From an uncultured Sphingomonadaceae bacterium (GTDB taxonomy: Bacteria; Pseudomonadota; Alphaproteobacteria; Sphingomonadales; Sphingomonadaceae), in the NCBI GenBank assembly GCA_947488845.1, contig CANLBM010000007.1:99157-163156 (forward strand): a DNA stretch of 64,000 nucleotides. The letters are read 5' to 3'. The translations under genes and the position numbers were made by a program. Under the pieces are notes generated by a model. That model saw only the letters and a list, made by a program, of their open reading frames with translations, ran no database searches and was not told the origin of the DNA. Below are positions 36,599-44,762 of the stretch, piece after piece. Within the stretch, counting starts at the first letter, position 1, and every line of letters begins with the position of its first letter.

Positions 36599-37282
36599 AT
36601 GGCGAAGAAAATTGGCACTACTGGCGATGAAAAGGCGAAAACTTTCGCCACCGGCACGCCTGCGCCCAAGACAGTCCCGGTAAAAGCACCTGCAAAGCCT
36701 AAAGCCAGGAAACATCAGAAATACCAGCGTCCCCGCGGCGGTCCGGCGAAAAGCATTTCCGATCTGGTACCGGAAATCGGCCGCGCCGCCTTTCGCCGCT
36801 ATGGCTTCATCCAGAGCTCGGTGGTCAGCCGCTGGGCGGAGATAGTCGGCGAACGCTATGCTGCCGTGTCGCTACCCGAATCGATCCGCTTTCCGCGCGG
36901 CGAGAAAGAGGGCGGAACATTGCATCTGCTGGTAACCGGCGCTTATGCGACGCTGATGCAGCATATCGCACCGGATATAGTCGAACGGGTAAACCGCTTC
37001 TTCGGCTATGGTGCGGTCAGTCATATACGATTCAGACAAGGCACGGTAACTCCCAGGCAAGACAAGGGAAAGCGCACTCCGCTGCCACATTCGCTCAGAC
37101 CCGCGCCGATCCAGCTGGGCGAGAATCTGCGCGATATTGGCGATGCGGAGTTGAACCGGGTACTCGAATCGCTCGCATCGGCAGTTGCAAAGGCGGAAGC
37201 GGACCCTAAGAAAGATGCGCAATTGAGTATAAAGGTCGTCGGCAAGATCGGTGGCGGTGACAGGAAAAAGGACCAGACATGA
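36599..37282 (+). CDS. DUF721/DciA-like protein
   Basis: 227 residues. A basic, Pro/Lys-rich N-terminus (~residues 1-50) is followed by the DUF721 domain (ISDLVPEIGRAAFRRYGFIQSSVVSRWAEIVGERYA ... LHLLVTGAYATLMQHIAPDIVERVN). DciA loads the replicative helicase in bacteria that lack DnaC. ATG 36599 follows AAAAGGA. It overlaps the next gene by 4 bp (ATGA). The DciA/DsbA/SMC cluster recurs in alphaproteobacteria, from memory. Confidence 0.85.
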   Translation: MAKKIGTTGDEKAKTFATGTPAPKTVPVKAPAKPKARKHQKYQRPRGGPAKSISDLVPEIGRAAFRRYGFIQSSVVSRWAEIVGERYAAVSLPESIRFPRGEKEGGTLHLLVTGAYATLMQHIAPDIVERVNRFFGYGAVSHIRFRQGTVTPRQDKGKRTPLPHSLRPAPIQLGENLRDIGDAELNRVLESLASAVAKAEADPKKDAQLSIKVVGKIGGGDRKKDQT

Positions 37283-37962
37283 ACTCGAGAAGCGCGTATC
37301 TTGCTTCGGCTTTGATGGCCGCAACCGTAATCGCCGTGCCGGCATCCGCACAGCAGGCCGACCGGGTCACCCTGTCGGCGATGGGCGGCCATGTCATGGG
37401 CAACCCCCTCGCCCGGCACAAGCTGACCGAATATATGAGCTACACCTGCAGCCATTGCGCAGCATTTGAAAAAGAATCCCATGCCGCCCTGACCACCGAT
37501 TTTGTCAACAGGAACCGGGTAAGTTTCGAAGTCCGCAATCTTGTTCTCAACCCGATTGATCTCTCCGCCGCCATGCTCGCACGCTGCGGCGGGCGGACCA
37601 AATTTTTCGGCAACCACCGCGCTTTGCTGCTGAAGCAATCGACCTGGCTGGCGAAGTTCCAGGCCACTTCTCCGGAAGTGATGAAAACGATGAACGACGG
37701 CACGGTTCCGCAGCGGCTCAAGAAAATTGTCAAGGCCGCGGGTCTCGACGCATTGATGAAAGGGCGCGGCTTTACCGCGTCCCAGATCGATGCCTGCCTG
37801 TCGAACCAGGCCGAGCAGGACAAGATATTGGCGATGACAAAATATGCCACGGACACGCTCAAACTTAGCGGAACGCCTAGCTTTACGCTCGGTGATCAGC
37901 CGCTGGCCGAGGTCCATAGCTGGGCGGCGCTCAAACCCAAATTGACGGCTCTTCCGCAATAG
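37279..37962 (+). CDS. DsbA-family thioredoxin-fold protein
   Basis: 227-residue exported protein with a signal peptide ending ASAQ. It begins by ATGA overlap with the DciA-like gene. The thioredoxin active site is CSHC (LTEYMSYTCSHCAAFEKES), and the cis-Pro loop is SGTPSFTLGDQPL. It probably oxidises thiols of exported proteins or is kept reduced by the DsbD-type reductase. A second DsbA-like gene follows 33 bp downstream. Confidence 0.9.
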   Translation: MNSRSAYLASALMAATVIAVPASAQQADRVTLSAMGGHVMGNPLARHKLTEYMSYTCSHCAAFEKESHAALTTDFVNRNRVSFEVRNLVLNPIDLSAAMLARCGGRTKFFGNHRALLLKQSTWLAKFQATSPEVMKTMNDGTVPQRLKKIVKAAGLDALMKGRGFTASQIDACLSNQAEQDKILAMTKYATDTLKLSGTPSFTLGDQPLAEVHSWAALKPKLTALPQ

Positions 37963-37995
37963 ACATTCGATATTTTCAGGAAACAGGAACAGACT

Positions 37996-38739
37996 ATGCG
38001 CACATTCAACTATATTGCTCCCTTGGCTTTCGCTCTGGCACTGACTGCCTGTGGTGAAGCCACCGAAACCGAAACCGGAGCAAGCTCTTCCGGAGCGGTC
38101 GAAGCAGTCGAGGCCCCTGCCGGACAAAAATGGTCCGAAACGGTTGCGAAAACCGAAGCCGGCGGCATTGTCATGGGCAATCCCGATGCGCCGATCAAGC
38201 TGGTCGAATATATGTCGATCACCTGCTCGCACTGCAAGGATTTCGGGGAACAGGCCTTTGCACCGCTGCGCGATACATATGTCGAGAGCGGACGGGTAAG
38301 TTTTGAAATCCGCAATTTCGTTCGCGATCCTCTGGATCTTACCGCTGCGATTCTTTCCCGCTGTGGCGGTGAAGCGCCGTTCTTCCCGCTGACCGAACAG
38401 GCTTTGGGTTATCAGGCAACCATGTTTGAAAAAGCGCAGGGCATGGGTGAAGCAACCTATAGCGGCATATTGCAGTCCGAACCGAATGTACGCTTTGTTC
38501 GTCTCGCCGAACAGCTTGGCCTGGTCGCTTTCTTCCAGCAACGCGGTATATCCGAAGACCAGGCCAAGGCGTGCCTGGCTGACACGGCAGCGGCTGAAAA
38601 GCTGATGGCTGATACCCAGAAAGGTGCCGAGGAATTTAATATCGAGGGAACGCCTACATTCCTCGTCAACGGGCAAAAAGTAGAAGGCACCAACTGGGCC
38701 ATGATTGAAACCAAATTGAAGGAAGCAGGCGCAAGATAG
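37996..38739 (+). CDS. DsbA-family lipoprotein
   Basis: 247 residues. Lipobox ALTAC (Cys19) suggests membrane anchoring. An acidic, Ser/Glu-rich linker (residues ~20-45) precedes a DsbA-like domain with CSHC (EYMSITCSHCKDFGEQ) and cis-Pro GTPTFLVNGQ. It is a clear paralogue of the preceding gene, sharing the EYMS-TCSHC site and the VSFE-RN-V--P-DL segment. The pair may represent an oxidant and a scaffold or reductant. The smc gene follows 71 bp downstream. Confidence 0.9.
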   Translation: MRTFNYIAPLAFALALTACGEATETETGASSSGAVEAVEAPAGQKWSETVAKTEAGGIVMGNPDAPIKLVEYMSITCSHCKDFGEQAFAPLRDTYVESGRVSFEIRNFVRDPLDLTAAILSRCGGEAPFFPLTEQALGYQATMFEKAQGMGEATYSGILQSEPNVRFVRLAEQLGLVAFFQQRGISEDQAKACLADTAAAEKLMADTQKGAEEFNIEGTPTFLVNGQKVEGTNWAMIETKLKEAGAR

Positions 38740-38810
38740 GCGCCGGACCAATCGCAGAGGGGGAGCGATTTGAATCTGGTCACTGATACGGGCTGCACGG
38801 GAATCGCAAC

Positions 38811-41800
38811 GTGCAAATAAAGAAGCTCAGACTCTCGGGCTTCAAAAGCTTTGTCGATCCGACCGAGCTGCGCATCGAAAAGGGGCTGACCGGCGTGGTC
38901 GGCCCCAACGGGTGCGGCAAATCCAATCTGCTCGAAGCCATCCGCTGGGTGATGGGTGAGAATAGCGCAAAATCGATGCGTGGTGCCGGCATGGAAGATG
39001 TGATCTTCGCGGGCACCCAGGATCGGCCCGAACGGCAATTTGCCGAAGTTGCACTGACAGCGGAGCGGGAAACCAACGACGTATCCTCGCTGCATGTCGG
39101 CGACAATGACAGCGAGCTGGAAATTGTCCGGCGGATCGAGCGCGGCGCCGGTTCCGCCTATCGTGCCAATGGCACCGATGTCCGGGCCAAGGATATCGCG
39201 CTGATCTTCGCCGATGCAGCCACTGGCGCACACAGTCCTGCCCTCGTCAGCCAGGGCAAGATCTCCAACATCATCTCCTCCAAACCGGAAGCGCGGCGCG
39301 AGATGCTGGAGGAAGCGGCAGGCATTTCCGGCCTCCACGTCCGGCGCCGGGACGCGGAGCAGAAATTGCGTGCGGCGGAGAAGAATCTGGCCCGTCTCGA
39401 TGATATTCTCGGCGACATGGAACAGCGCGCTGCCAATTTGCGGCGACAGGCTAAACAGGCAGAACGCTACCGCAAGCTGAGCGGTGAAATCACAACCGTT
39501 GAGGGACGGCTGATCTACGCGCGCTGGAAAGAAGCCGCCGCAGCCGCCGATATCGCCAGAGCCGAAGCGGAGGCCGCCGAAGCCAGGGTCAGCGAAGCGC
39601 AAAGCGAACAGCAAGCCGCTGTATCCGCACAGAACGAAAGCGCCAAGGCACTCGGCATATTGCGCAATGAAGTCCAGCGCGCACGGGAAGAAGCCAGCGA
39701 GTCCAGCCACCGGCTGCTGACCCTGACCAACGAACGCGACAATCTGAAATCGCGATTGCTCGACCTGCAGGCACAGGCCCAGCGGATCCACGATGACAAT
39801 GCCCGCGAAGACCAGCTGACCCGCGATGCGATGGAGGCGCTGGACCGTCTCGAGCTGGATGAAAAGCGGCTTTCGACCGAATTGTCCGGCCTGACGAAGG
39901 AGCGCCCCGATCTCGAACGCGCCGCCGAACGGTCCGAACGCGCCGCGAGCGAGGCCGAAGTGGAACTTGCCAAGGCTGTCGCCGAAGAAGCCCGGATTCA
40001 GGCAGAGATAAAAGTCGCCAATGCAGCGGTCGATGCCGCGCAGGCGCGCCATGACCGGCTGGCTGTCGAACTGGGTCGCCTCAACGCCGAACGCGCCGAG
40101 ATGGGCGATGAGGCAGAAATGCAGACCGCGCTAGCCGAAGCCATCGCGACCCGCGAAGCGGCTCAGATGACGGCAGACGGCAGCGGCGGCAAGATTACCG
40201 CGCTCGAGGAACAACGGGTTCAGGCCACTGCAGCCCGGGATGCCGCGCAATCGGGCCTCGCAACGCTCAAAGCCGAACTGGCCGGACTGCGGTCGGAACA
40301 TCACGCGCTGGATCGCGAGCTGTCAAAAGTCGAAAGCGCGCACAAGGCGATTGATCAGGTCAAACCGGCACCCGGCTATGAACGGGCGCTGGCAGCGGCG
40401 CTGGGCGATGATCTGCTCGCCTCGGTCGGCGAAGACGGTGACCGCTACTGGGGCGGCGGCGATGTCGCTTCTTCCGGTTCACCACCCGAGGGTACAGAAA
40501 CCCTGCTGGATCAGGTTCAGGCCCCGGGCGAATTGCACAATCGCCTGTCGCAGATTTTTGTCGCCGATAGCGATAACGGACAAGCACTGTCGGTCGGCCA
40601 GAGGCTGGTCACCAAGGCCGGTGCCCTGCGCCGCTGGGACGGCTTTGTCGCCCGCGACGACGGCAATGCCAGCGCCGAGCGGCTGGTCCGCGCCAATCGC
40701 CTGCGCGAATTGCAGGATATGCTGGTACCGGCCGAGGAGAAGGTCGCAGCGGCAGAAACGACTCTGGTTGCTGGCCGCGAAGCGATGGCGGCAATCGAGG
40801 CCCAACTCGGCGAAGCTCGCACCGCGCGTCGCGATGCCGAGGAGGCGCTCCGCCAGTCATTGCGCGAAGCCGATCAGGCGGAAGAAGCGCTGGCCTGGCT
40901 GCAGAAACGCACCGCCAGCCTCGCCGAACGCGATGCCGCGCTGAAAGCGGAAAATGCCACTGCGCTTGCCGAGCTCGAAGCGGCTCAAAGGGAACGCGCC
41001 AGCCAGCCCGACGGGGCGGAGCAGGAACGCGCGCGAGCGGCCTTGCAAGACCAGCGGGACGCGGCGCGGCAGCAGGTCATGTCCGCGCAAGCCGCGCTCT
41101 CGGGGCTCGACCAGAGGCTAGCCCAAGTCAAAGAACAGAAGGCCGTCGCCAGTGCGCAAATCCGTTCGTGGCAGGACCGCTCGGGCGAAGCCGAAGCGCG
41201 GATGAAGGAAATGGCCAAGCGCGGCGCCATGATTGAAGCCGAAGTAGAAAATCTTGCCGACCGCCCGCGGGTGATCGAGGTCGAGGTCACTAGGCTGGAG
41301 GAACGGCAGGAAGCGCTCAACGCCAATGTGGTCGAGAAGGACGCTGCATTGCAGGCCGCCGAACTCGCCCAGCGCGACCATGAGGACCGGCTCAACCAGG
41401 CCAGCGAATTGCTCAGCCAGGCCCGCGAAACCCGCGCCGGCGCCAAGGCCCGCGCCGAAAACCAGGATCTGCGGCGGATGGAAATGGGCCGGATATCGGC
41501 CGAGAAATTCGAATGCCCTGCTGTGGTATTGCCGAAGAAGCTCGAATTTGACGAGAACACCGTCGGCGAAGCATCGCAGGAGTCAGCCGAACTCGAACGG
41601 CTTTCACTCAGCCGCGAACGGATCGGTCCGGTCAATCTGGTCGCCGCTGACGAACTCGCCGAACTCGAAACCGAATGGGAAAAATCGACCACGGAAAGCG
41701 AAGAGCTGAACGAGGCGATCCATCAATTGCGCGGATCGATCGGCAGCCTCAACCGCGAAGGCCGCCAGCGCCTGCTCGCCGCGTTCGAGGAAGTCGACCA

Positions 41801-42248
41801 GCATTTCCAGCGGCTGTTCGCCACCCTATTCGACGGCGGCAAGGCCCATCTCGAGCTGATCAACAGCGACGACCCGCTGGAGGCGGGTCTCGAGATCATG
41901 GCGCAACCACCGGGCAAGAAGCTGACCTCGCTAACTCTGTTATCGGGCGGCGAACAGGCATTGACCGCAGTCGCGCTGATCTTCGGCCTGTTCCTCACCA
42001 ATCCCGCGCCGATCTGCGTCCTCGACGAGGTCGATGCGCCGCTCGACGATGCCAATATCGAGCGTTTCTGCGACCTGCTCGACAAGATGGTCGCCGAGAC
42101 CAGCACCCGCTATCTGATCGTCACCCACAATGCCGTAACCATGAGCCGCATGCACCGCCTGTTCGGCGTGACCATGATCGAACGCGGGATTTCGCAGCTG
42201 GTGTCGGTCGATCTGAACGCGGCGGAGGAGTTGCTGGCGGCGGAGTAG
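38811..42248 (+). CDS. smc: Chromosome segregation protein SMC
   Basis: 1145-residue ATPase of the bacterial condensin. The start is GTG at 38811 (MQIKKLRLSGFKSF). Walker A GPNGCGKSN is at residues ~33-41, coiled-coil arms at ~165-500 and ~680-990, a hinge at ~510-660, the ABC signature LLSGGEQALTA near 1043 and Walker B VLDEVDAPL near 1070. It organises and separates newly replicated chromosomes, with ScpAB partners encoded elsewhere. Part of the DciA/DsbA/DsbA/SMC cluster. Confidence 0.97.
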   Translation: MQIKKLRLSGFKSFVDPTELRIEKGLTGVVGPNGCGKSNLLEAIRWVMGENSAKSMRGAGMEDVIFAGTQDRPERQFAEVALTAERETNDVSSLHVGDNDSELEIVRRIERGAGSAYRANGTDVRAKDIALIFADAATGAHSPALVSQGKISNIISSKPEARREMLEEAAGISGLHVRRRDAEQKLRAAEKNLARLDDILGDMEQRAANLRRQAKQAERYRKLSGEITTVEGRLIYARWKEAAAAADIARAEAEAAEARVSEAQSEQQAAVSAQNESAKALGILRNEVQRAREEASESSHRLLTLTNERDNLKSRLLDLQAQAQRIHDDNAREDQLTRDAMEALDRLELDEKRLSTELSGLTKERPDLERAAERSERAASEAEVELAKAVAEEARIQAEIKVANAAVDAAQARHDRLAVELGRLNAERAEMGDEAEMQTALAEAIATREAAQMTADGSGGKITALEEQRVQATAARDAAQSGLATLKAELAGLRSEHHALDRELSKVESAHKAIDQVKPAPGYERALAAALGDDLLASVGEDGDRYWGGGDVASSGSPPEGTETLLDQVQAPGELHNRLSQIFVADSDNGQALSVGQRLVTKAGALRRWDGFVARDDGNASAERLVRANRLRELQDMLVPAEEKVAAAETTLVAGREAMAAIEAQLGEARTARRDAEEALRQSLREADQAEEALAWLQKRTASLAERDAALKAENATALAELEAAQRERASQPDGAEQERARAALQDQRDAARQQVMSAQAALSGLDQRLAQVKEQKAVASAQIRSWQDRSGEAEARMKEMAKRGAMIEAEVENLADRPRVIEVEVTRLEERQEALNANVVEKDAALQAAELAQRDHEDRLNQASELLSQARETRAGAKARAENQDLRRMEMGRISAEKFECPAVVLPKKLEFDENTVGEASQESAELERLSLSRERIGPVNLVAADELAELETEWEKSTTESEELNEAIHQLRGSIGSLNREGRQRLLAAFEEVDQHFQRLFATLFDGGKAHLELINSDDPLEAGLEIMAQPPGKKLTSLTLLSGGEQALTAVALIFGLFLTNPAPICVLDEVDAPLDDANIERFCDLLDKMVAETSTRYLIVTHNAVTMSRMHRLFGVTMIERGISQLVSVDLNAAEELLAAE

Positions 42249-42358
42249 CGATGACATTTGCATTAAACGTAACAACATAAATCATTGGATTTGGCAGATT
42301 AGGTCAGACATCTGGCCATGACGTATATTTTGAATGATATATCCTCGGGGTGTCCCGC

Positions 42359-42619
42359 ATGGAAATATCGTTCGACCCTGCAAAGCGCCAGTAGACCCTG
42401 GAGAATCGGGGACTGGATTTCGCTGACGCGGAAATGGTCTTTGCAGACAATTATATCGAGCTGCTGGATGACCGAAAAGACTATGGCGAAGTCCGCTATC
42501 GGGTTTTTGGTCGGCTGAAGGGCCGCCATGTTGTGATTATCTGGACTCCGCGCGGACGTTTCAGACGCATTATATCGATGAGATACGCACATGAACAAGA
42601 AATCGAAAGATATCGTTGA
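42359..42619 (+). pseudogene. brnT: BrnT-family toxin gene interrupted by an amber codon
   Basis: The frame from ATG 42359 reads MEISFDPAKRQ, then TAG at 42392-42394, then TLENRGLDFADAEMVFADNYIELL and on through RYRVFGRLKGRHVVIIW and RRIISMRYAHEQEIERYR. The protein either side is a continuous BrnT-type RNase toxin of 86 codons. A single base change, for example AAG to TAG, explains the stop. Internal ATG 42434 would give only 61 residues without the N-terminal strand. The brnA antitoxin gene overlaps the last 29 bp. Confidence 0.85.
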
Positions 42620-42872
42620 ACCGTGGCTTGATCCGGAGGATCTGACCGAATGGACAGAAGACCAGTTCCGCCGCGCGGCAATATATGAAAACGGCAAACT
42701 GGTCCGCCCCGCCGATGGCACACTCACCAAGCCCGGCCGCCCGAAGCTGAAAAATCCCAAGCAGCAAGTCACCCTGCGGCTGGATAAAATCGTTCTCGAA
42801 ACATTCAAGGCCTCGGGCGCAGGATGGCAGACCCGGATCAACGAGGCATTGCGCAAGGCGCTGGAGCTCTAG
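42591..42872 (+). CDS. brnA: BrnA-family antitoxin
   Basis: 93-residue antitoxin. The N-terminal part (WLDPEDLTEWTEDQFRRAA) would wrap the toxin. The C-terminal ribbon-helix-helix (KQQVTLRLDKIVLETFKASGAGWQTRINEALRKAL) binds DNA and autoregulates the operon. The gene is intact and starts inside the damaged brnT. It converges with soxR, whose stop overlaps by 4 bp. Confidence 0.9.
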   Translation: MNKKSKDIVEPWLDPEDLTEWTEDQFRRAAIYENGKLVRPADGTLTKPGRPKLKNPKQQVTLRLDKIVLETFKASGAGWQTRINEALRKALEL

Positions 42873-43312
42873 TTTCCAAAAACCAGTTGCGGCCCTGGCC
42901 CCCTTAGTCCCGCGCGGTCCTCCGGATTATAAAGCGCGCATTTCTTCAGGCTCAGACAGCCACAACCAATACAACCATCGAGCCGGTCGCGGGTCCGCTC
43001 CAGTTCCGCGATCCGCGCGTCAATCACCCCGCGCATCGCCTTGCTGATCCGGCTCCAGTCGGCCTGGGTCGGGGTGCGGCCATGGGGCAGACCGGCGAGC
43101 TGCTTTTCGATCTCCCCGATCGTCAGCCCCAGTTGCTGGGCGATCAGGACAAAGCTCAGCCGGCGGATATCCGAGCGCAGAAACCGCCGCTGGCCGCCAG
43201 CAGAGCGGAACGGTTCGACCAGCCCCTTTTCCTCGTAGAAACGGATCGCCGATACCGAGAGACCGGTGCGGGCGGCGAGATCACCGATAGTCAGCGCTTT
43301 GGTTTCCGGCAT
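42869..43312 (-). CDS. soxR: Redox-sensitive transcriptional activator SoxR
   Basis: 147-residue MerR-family regulator. ATG 43312 is chosen for AAGGAGACAAAC and the normal SoxR start MPETKALTIGDLAARTGLS. The HTH is followed by a dimerisation helix and the 2Fe-2S ligands C-x2-C-x-C-x5-C (CIGCGCLSLKKC). Oxidation of the cluster by redox-cycling compounds activates target promoters. The open frame continues upstream through a repeat, but that part is not coding. A SoxR box lies at 43490, beyond a 151-bp inverted repeat. Confidence 0.95.
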   Translation of the reverse strand: MPETKALTIGDLAARTGLSVSAIRFYEEKGLVEPFRSAGGQRRFLRSDIRRLSFVLIAQQLGLTIGEIEKQLAGLPHGRTPTQADWSRISKAMRGVIDARIAELERTRDRLDGCIGCGCLSLKKCALYNPEDRAGLRGPGPQLVFGN

Positions 43313-43326
43313 GTTTGTCTCCTTAC

Positions 43327-43477
43327 TTTCCTCCCTGTGCGCAGCATGGGGAGGGGGACCGCGCGAAGCGTGGTGGAGGGGCATCGTGCCATCCTCACTG
43401 CGTTCGGCCCCTCCGTCATCCGCCTTCGCCAAGGCTTCGGCGGATGCCACCTCCCCATGCTTCGCACGGGGAGGAAA
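43327..43477. repeat. Long imperfect inverted repeat in the soxR leader
   Basis: The 28-bp ends at 43327-43354 and 43450-43477 are inverted copies with 2 mismatches. Inside are further inverted pairs such as GGAGGGGC/GCCCCTCC and CATCCGCC/GGCGGATG. The 21-mer CCTTCGCCAAGGCTTCGGCGG at 43423-43443 recurs at 55104-55124. This looks like a REP/MITE-type dispersed element. Confidence 0.85.
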
Positions 43478-43485
43478 ATAATAGC

Positions 43486-43516
43486 TTGACCTCAACTTAG
43501 CTTGAGCTTGTACGAA
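43486..43516 (+). promoter_or_regulatory. SoxR box and SoxR-type promoter for the VOC genes
   Basis: CCTCAACTTAGCTTGAGC (43490-43507) matches the consensus CCTCAAGTTAACTTGAGG at 15 of 18 positions. It lies between a -35 TTGACC (43486-43491) and a -10 TACGAA (43511-43516) with the 19-bp spacing characteristic of SoxR/MerR-activated promoters. The direction points to the VOC gene at 43623. Confidence 0.85.
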
Positions 43517-43622
43517 TCGCAAGCATGGAGATTTGGCGGGCTCGGACAGCCGCCTGCAAGGCGGAAAACATGCTTCCAAATCTTCCAATGAAATGGTGCC
43601 AATATTGCGAGGAAGACAGACA

Positions 43623-44168
43623 ATGAAACTCAATCAGGTTACCGTCGGATGTGTGGACTATGACCAATCGGCGGCATTTTACCGCCAGCTTGGGCTCACC
43701 CAGATCGTAGACTCTCCACCCCGCTACGCGCGGTTCGAGACACCGTCGGGCGAAACCTTCTCGATCCACGCGGTGGAGAAGGTCGGAGCGCCGACCACCA
43801 TGATCTACTTCGAATGCGACGATCTCGACCAGAAAGTCGCGGATCTGCAATCCGCCGGTCTAACCTTCGAAACAGAACCCACCGACCAGAACTGGGGCTG
43901 GCGCGAAGCGCAGCTCCGCGATCCGGCAGGCAATCCCGTCTGCCTGTTCTACGGCGGCGACAACCGCCGCTTCCCGCCCTGGCGGATCAACCCGCCAACC
44001 AACGAGAAAGGAAATGAAAATGACCAAAGGACAACTGGAGCACGTAAACATAACCGTCAGCGACCCGCAACGCAGCGCCGCCCTGCTGCGCGATCTGTTT
44101 GGCTGGCATATCCGGTGGGAGGGGCCATCAATGCTGGGTGGCCACACGATCCACATCGGCACAGATGA
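43623..44168 (+). CDS. VOC family protein with an out-of-family C-terminal tail
   Basis: 181 residues from ATG 43623. Residues 1-~122 form a complete VOC domain (MKLNQVTVGCVDYDQSAAFYRQLGLTQ to PVCLFYGGDNRRFPPWRI). The last ~55 residues are Arg/His/Pro-rich, have no family resemblance and overlap the next VOC gene by 149 bp in another frame. The original stop has probably been lost by a small indel or substitution, so the tail may be an accident. It lies downstream of the SoxR-type promoter, so it is likely induced by redox-cycling drugs. Substrate unknown. Confidence 0.85.
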   Translation: MKLNQVTVGCVDYDQSAAFYRQLGLTQIVDSPPRYARFETPSGETFSIHAVEKVGAPTTMIYFECDDLDQKVADLQSAGLTFETEPTDQNWGWREAQLRDPAGNPVCLFYGGDNRRFPPWRINPPTNEKGNENDQRTTGARKHNRQRPATQRRPAARSVWLAYPVGGAINAGWPHDPHRHR

Positions 44169-44400
44169 CGCCTATATCGCGCTTTACACCAACCCTGAGG
44201 TTCAGGCTGCTGATCCCACGTTCAACAAGGGCGAGCCAATGAACCATATCGGCATCACCGTGGATGATCTGGATGCGGTGGAAGCGAAAGTCGTAGCGGC
44301 CGGGCTGGAGCCCTTCAACCATGGCGACTATGATCCAGGCCGACGCTTCTATTTCTTCGACTGGAACCACATCGAGTGGGAAGTGGTGAGCTACGGGTAG
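44020..44400 (+). CDS. VOC family protein (second of the pair)
   Basis: 126 residues. ATG 44020 is chosen over 44014 because AAAGGA lies about 7 nt upstream. The domain runs from KGQLEHVNITVSDPQRSAALLRDLFGWHI to FYFFDWNHIEWEVVSYG and has the paired VOC modules. It is likely cotranscribed with the upstream VOC gene under SoxR control. It is followed by a repeat-rich gene-free region. Confidence 0.88.
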   Translation: MTKGQLEHVNITVSDPQRSAALLRDLFGWHIRWEGPSMLGGHTIHIGTDDAYIALYTNPEVQAADPTFNKGEPMNHIGITVDDLDAVEAKVVAAGLEPFNHGDYDPGRRFYFFDWNHIEWEVVSYG

Positions 44401-44762
44401 CACCCTTCTCCCTCAAGGGAGAAGGATACGCAGCCTTGCAAGCGCAGCGCGCTAGGCGAAGTTGGATGAGGGTGCACCAAGCTGCAGTGATTGCGCACCC
44501 AGCAACCGCCAGAACACCCTCACCCAGCTCCGACTAGGCAGCAAGCTGCCAAGTCTGCACATCCCTCTCCCTCACGGGAGAGGGGAATTTGAAGTGGATC
44601 GCATTATCCCGAACCCGCTCCAGAATTCAGCGCGGCAACAACAAACCCCAAAAAAAACCGCCCCACTCCCTGAAGGGAGAGGGGCGTTCATATACTACAT
44701 TGCACCACGACACTCGAGGTCCTGAACAAAGTTCAGGATTACGGCGTCAGTGTCGCGAACTT
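44401..44762. repeat. Gene-free region filled with short dispersed palindromes
   Basis: Contains CCTTCTCCCT/AGGGAGAAGG (44404-44425), CCCTCTCCC/GGGAGAGGG (44563-44584), an imperfect GCCCCACTCCCT/AGGGAGAGGGGC (44660-44685) and TCCTGAAC/GTTCAGGA (44720-44738). The first three are variants of one CTCCCT-type palindrome. These are REP-like sequences between two convergent genes and may terminate transcription. No protein gene is supported here. Confidence 0.8.

Noticed and set aside
43313..43633. N-terminal extension of SoxR through the inverted repeat
   Set aside because: The normal SoxR start with a good ribosome binding site is at 43312; the extension translates repeat DNA and crosses the SoxR box.
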